From Nitrospirota bacterium (GTDB taxonomy: Bacteria > Nitrospirota > Thermodesulfovibrionia > Thermodesulfovibrionales > JdFR-85): a stretch of DNA of 36,568 nucleotides. A program made the position numbers and the translations under genes. Below are positions 36,275-36,568 of this stretch, one piece after another. Location of the stretch: assembly GCA_013151495.1 (NCBI GenBank), contig JAADIE010000105.1, positions 1-36,568 of the forward strand, given 5' to 3'. Under the pieces are notes generated by a model that was given only the letters and a program-made list of their open reading frames with translations, ran no database searches and was not told the origin of the DNA. Positions within the stretch are counted from its first letter, which is position 1, and each line of letters starts with the position of its first letter.

Positions 36275-36568
36275 ATGAAAAAAATCACAATAGTATTGGG
36301 AATTTTTGGTCTCCTGGTTTTTTCTACCACCTCCTATGGTTTTGATAATTTAGGAATAATCCCGGTACAGCCTAACGGAGTATTTTCTACTCTGAGTGCA
36401 TATACCATAGGTAAAGACAAGACCGGAGTGATGTTTTCAACAGAAAGATCAATTGATCCAAGTTTTTATCGATTCTCACTGGTTGCTGAGCACGGAGTTA
36501 CCGATAATATGGAAATACTGATAAGCGCACCATTTATAACTGGTTATAAGAATACAGAAGGGCTTGAT
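36275..36568 (+). CDS. Exported protein, probable outer-membrane beta-barrel (partial, runs off right edge)
   Basis: 98 codons are visible from ATG 36275. The signal peptide MKKITIVLGIFGLLVFSTTSYG is followed by a mature start FDNLGIIPVQPNGVFS. The later part alternates polar and hydrophobic residues with strand-like segments (FYRFSLVAEHGVTDNMEILISAPF), resembling the first strands of outer-membrane channel or porin-like proteins. No family can be named from this fragment. Oriented away from leuS. Confidence 0.65.
   Translation, partial: MKKITIVLGIFGLLVFSTTSYGFDNLGIIPVQPNGVFSTLSAYTIGKDKTGVMFSTERSIDPSFYRFSLVAEHGVTDNMEILISAPFITGYKNTEGLD

Overview
The window is about 36.6 kb of chromosomal, gene-dense DNA, roughly 43% GC by eye. 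It comes from a Gram-negative, probably anaerobic or microaerobic bacterium. The signs are an Mla-type outer-membrane lipid system, type II secretion pseudopilins, an outer-membrane protein start, a multiheme periplasmic cytochrome c, cobamide synthesis by a CbiF-CbiH fusion, pyruvate phosphate dikinase and a likely selenoprotein. Nitrospirota (Thermodesulfovibrio-like) or a deltaproteobacterial lineage would fit, but the sequence alone does not decide this. Most of it is housekeeping sequence with conserved family members.

Layout. 1-504: the 5' end of a type III CRISPR effector gene (cas10/csm1, minus strand, running off the left edge) with its promoter region, then tRNA-Val. 505-7118: a cobalamin methyltransferase fusion, a DMT permease, transketolase, a HisF with an internal insertion, and aroB. 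7171-11638: a tetraheme cytochrome, the mlaEFD operon and glgC. 11744-13756: tRNA-Ser and a pseudopilin operon gspGHIJ, in which gspH has no ATG/GTG/TTG start. 13749-20084 (minus): gyrA-holB-ricT-metG, a replication/translation operon. 20171-21477 (minus): hemB preceded by a HesB/IscA-type gene. 21550-24431: trkA-trkH potassium uptake, divergent from an L,D-transpeptidase. 25386-25688: an intergenic stretch with a MITE-like palindromic element and a long terminator-like hairpin. 25689-36142: a coiled-coil lipoprotein, ppdK, divergent mutS-coaE-aminotransferase, then convergent leuS-tadA. 36275-end: the start of a secreted, probably outer-membrane protein.

Main discoveries. (1) The HesB/IscA-like gene at 21157-21477 has an in-frame UGA exactly where the first cluster-binding cysteine of the family (GGGC motif) should be. 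The frame continues cleanly for 71 more codons, and a small GC-rich stem-loop lies 37 nt downstream. It is best read as a selenocysteine-containing HesB-like protein that ordinary gene calling misses. (2) The left 170 bases encode the HD-nuclease N-terminus of Cas10/Csm1, so a type III CRISPR-Cas locus probably starts at this edge. (3) Bases 25393-25588 form a 196-bp element with perfect 12-bp terminal inverted repeats, flanking AAATA direct repeats and two internal hairpins, which looks like a non-autonomous mobile element. (4) Several genes (mlaE, trkA, ldt, mutS, the right-edge gene) have a sigma-70-type -10 box only 5-8 nt from the start codon, implying leaderless mRNAs.

How the genes work together: mlaEFD exports or retrieves phospholipid between the membranes. 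trkA/trkH form one potassium importer. gspG-J form the pseudopilus of a type II secretion-like machine whose other parts are elsewhere. gyrA/holB serve replication, metG/leuS/tadA/tRNAs serve translation, and tkt/ppdK/glgC serve central carbon metabolism.
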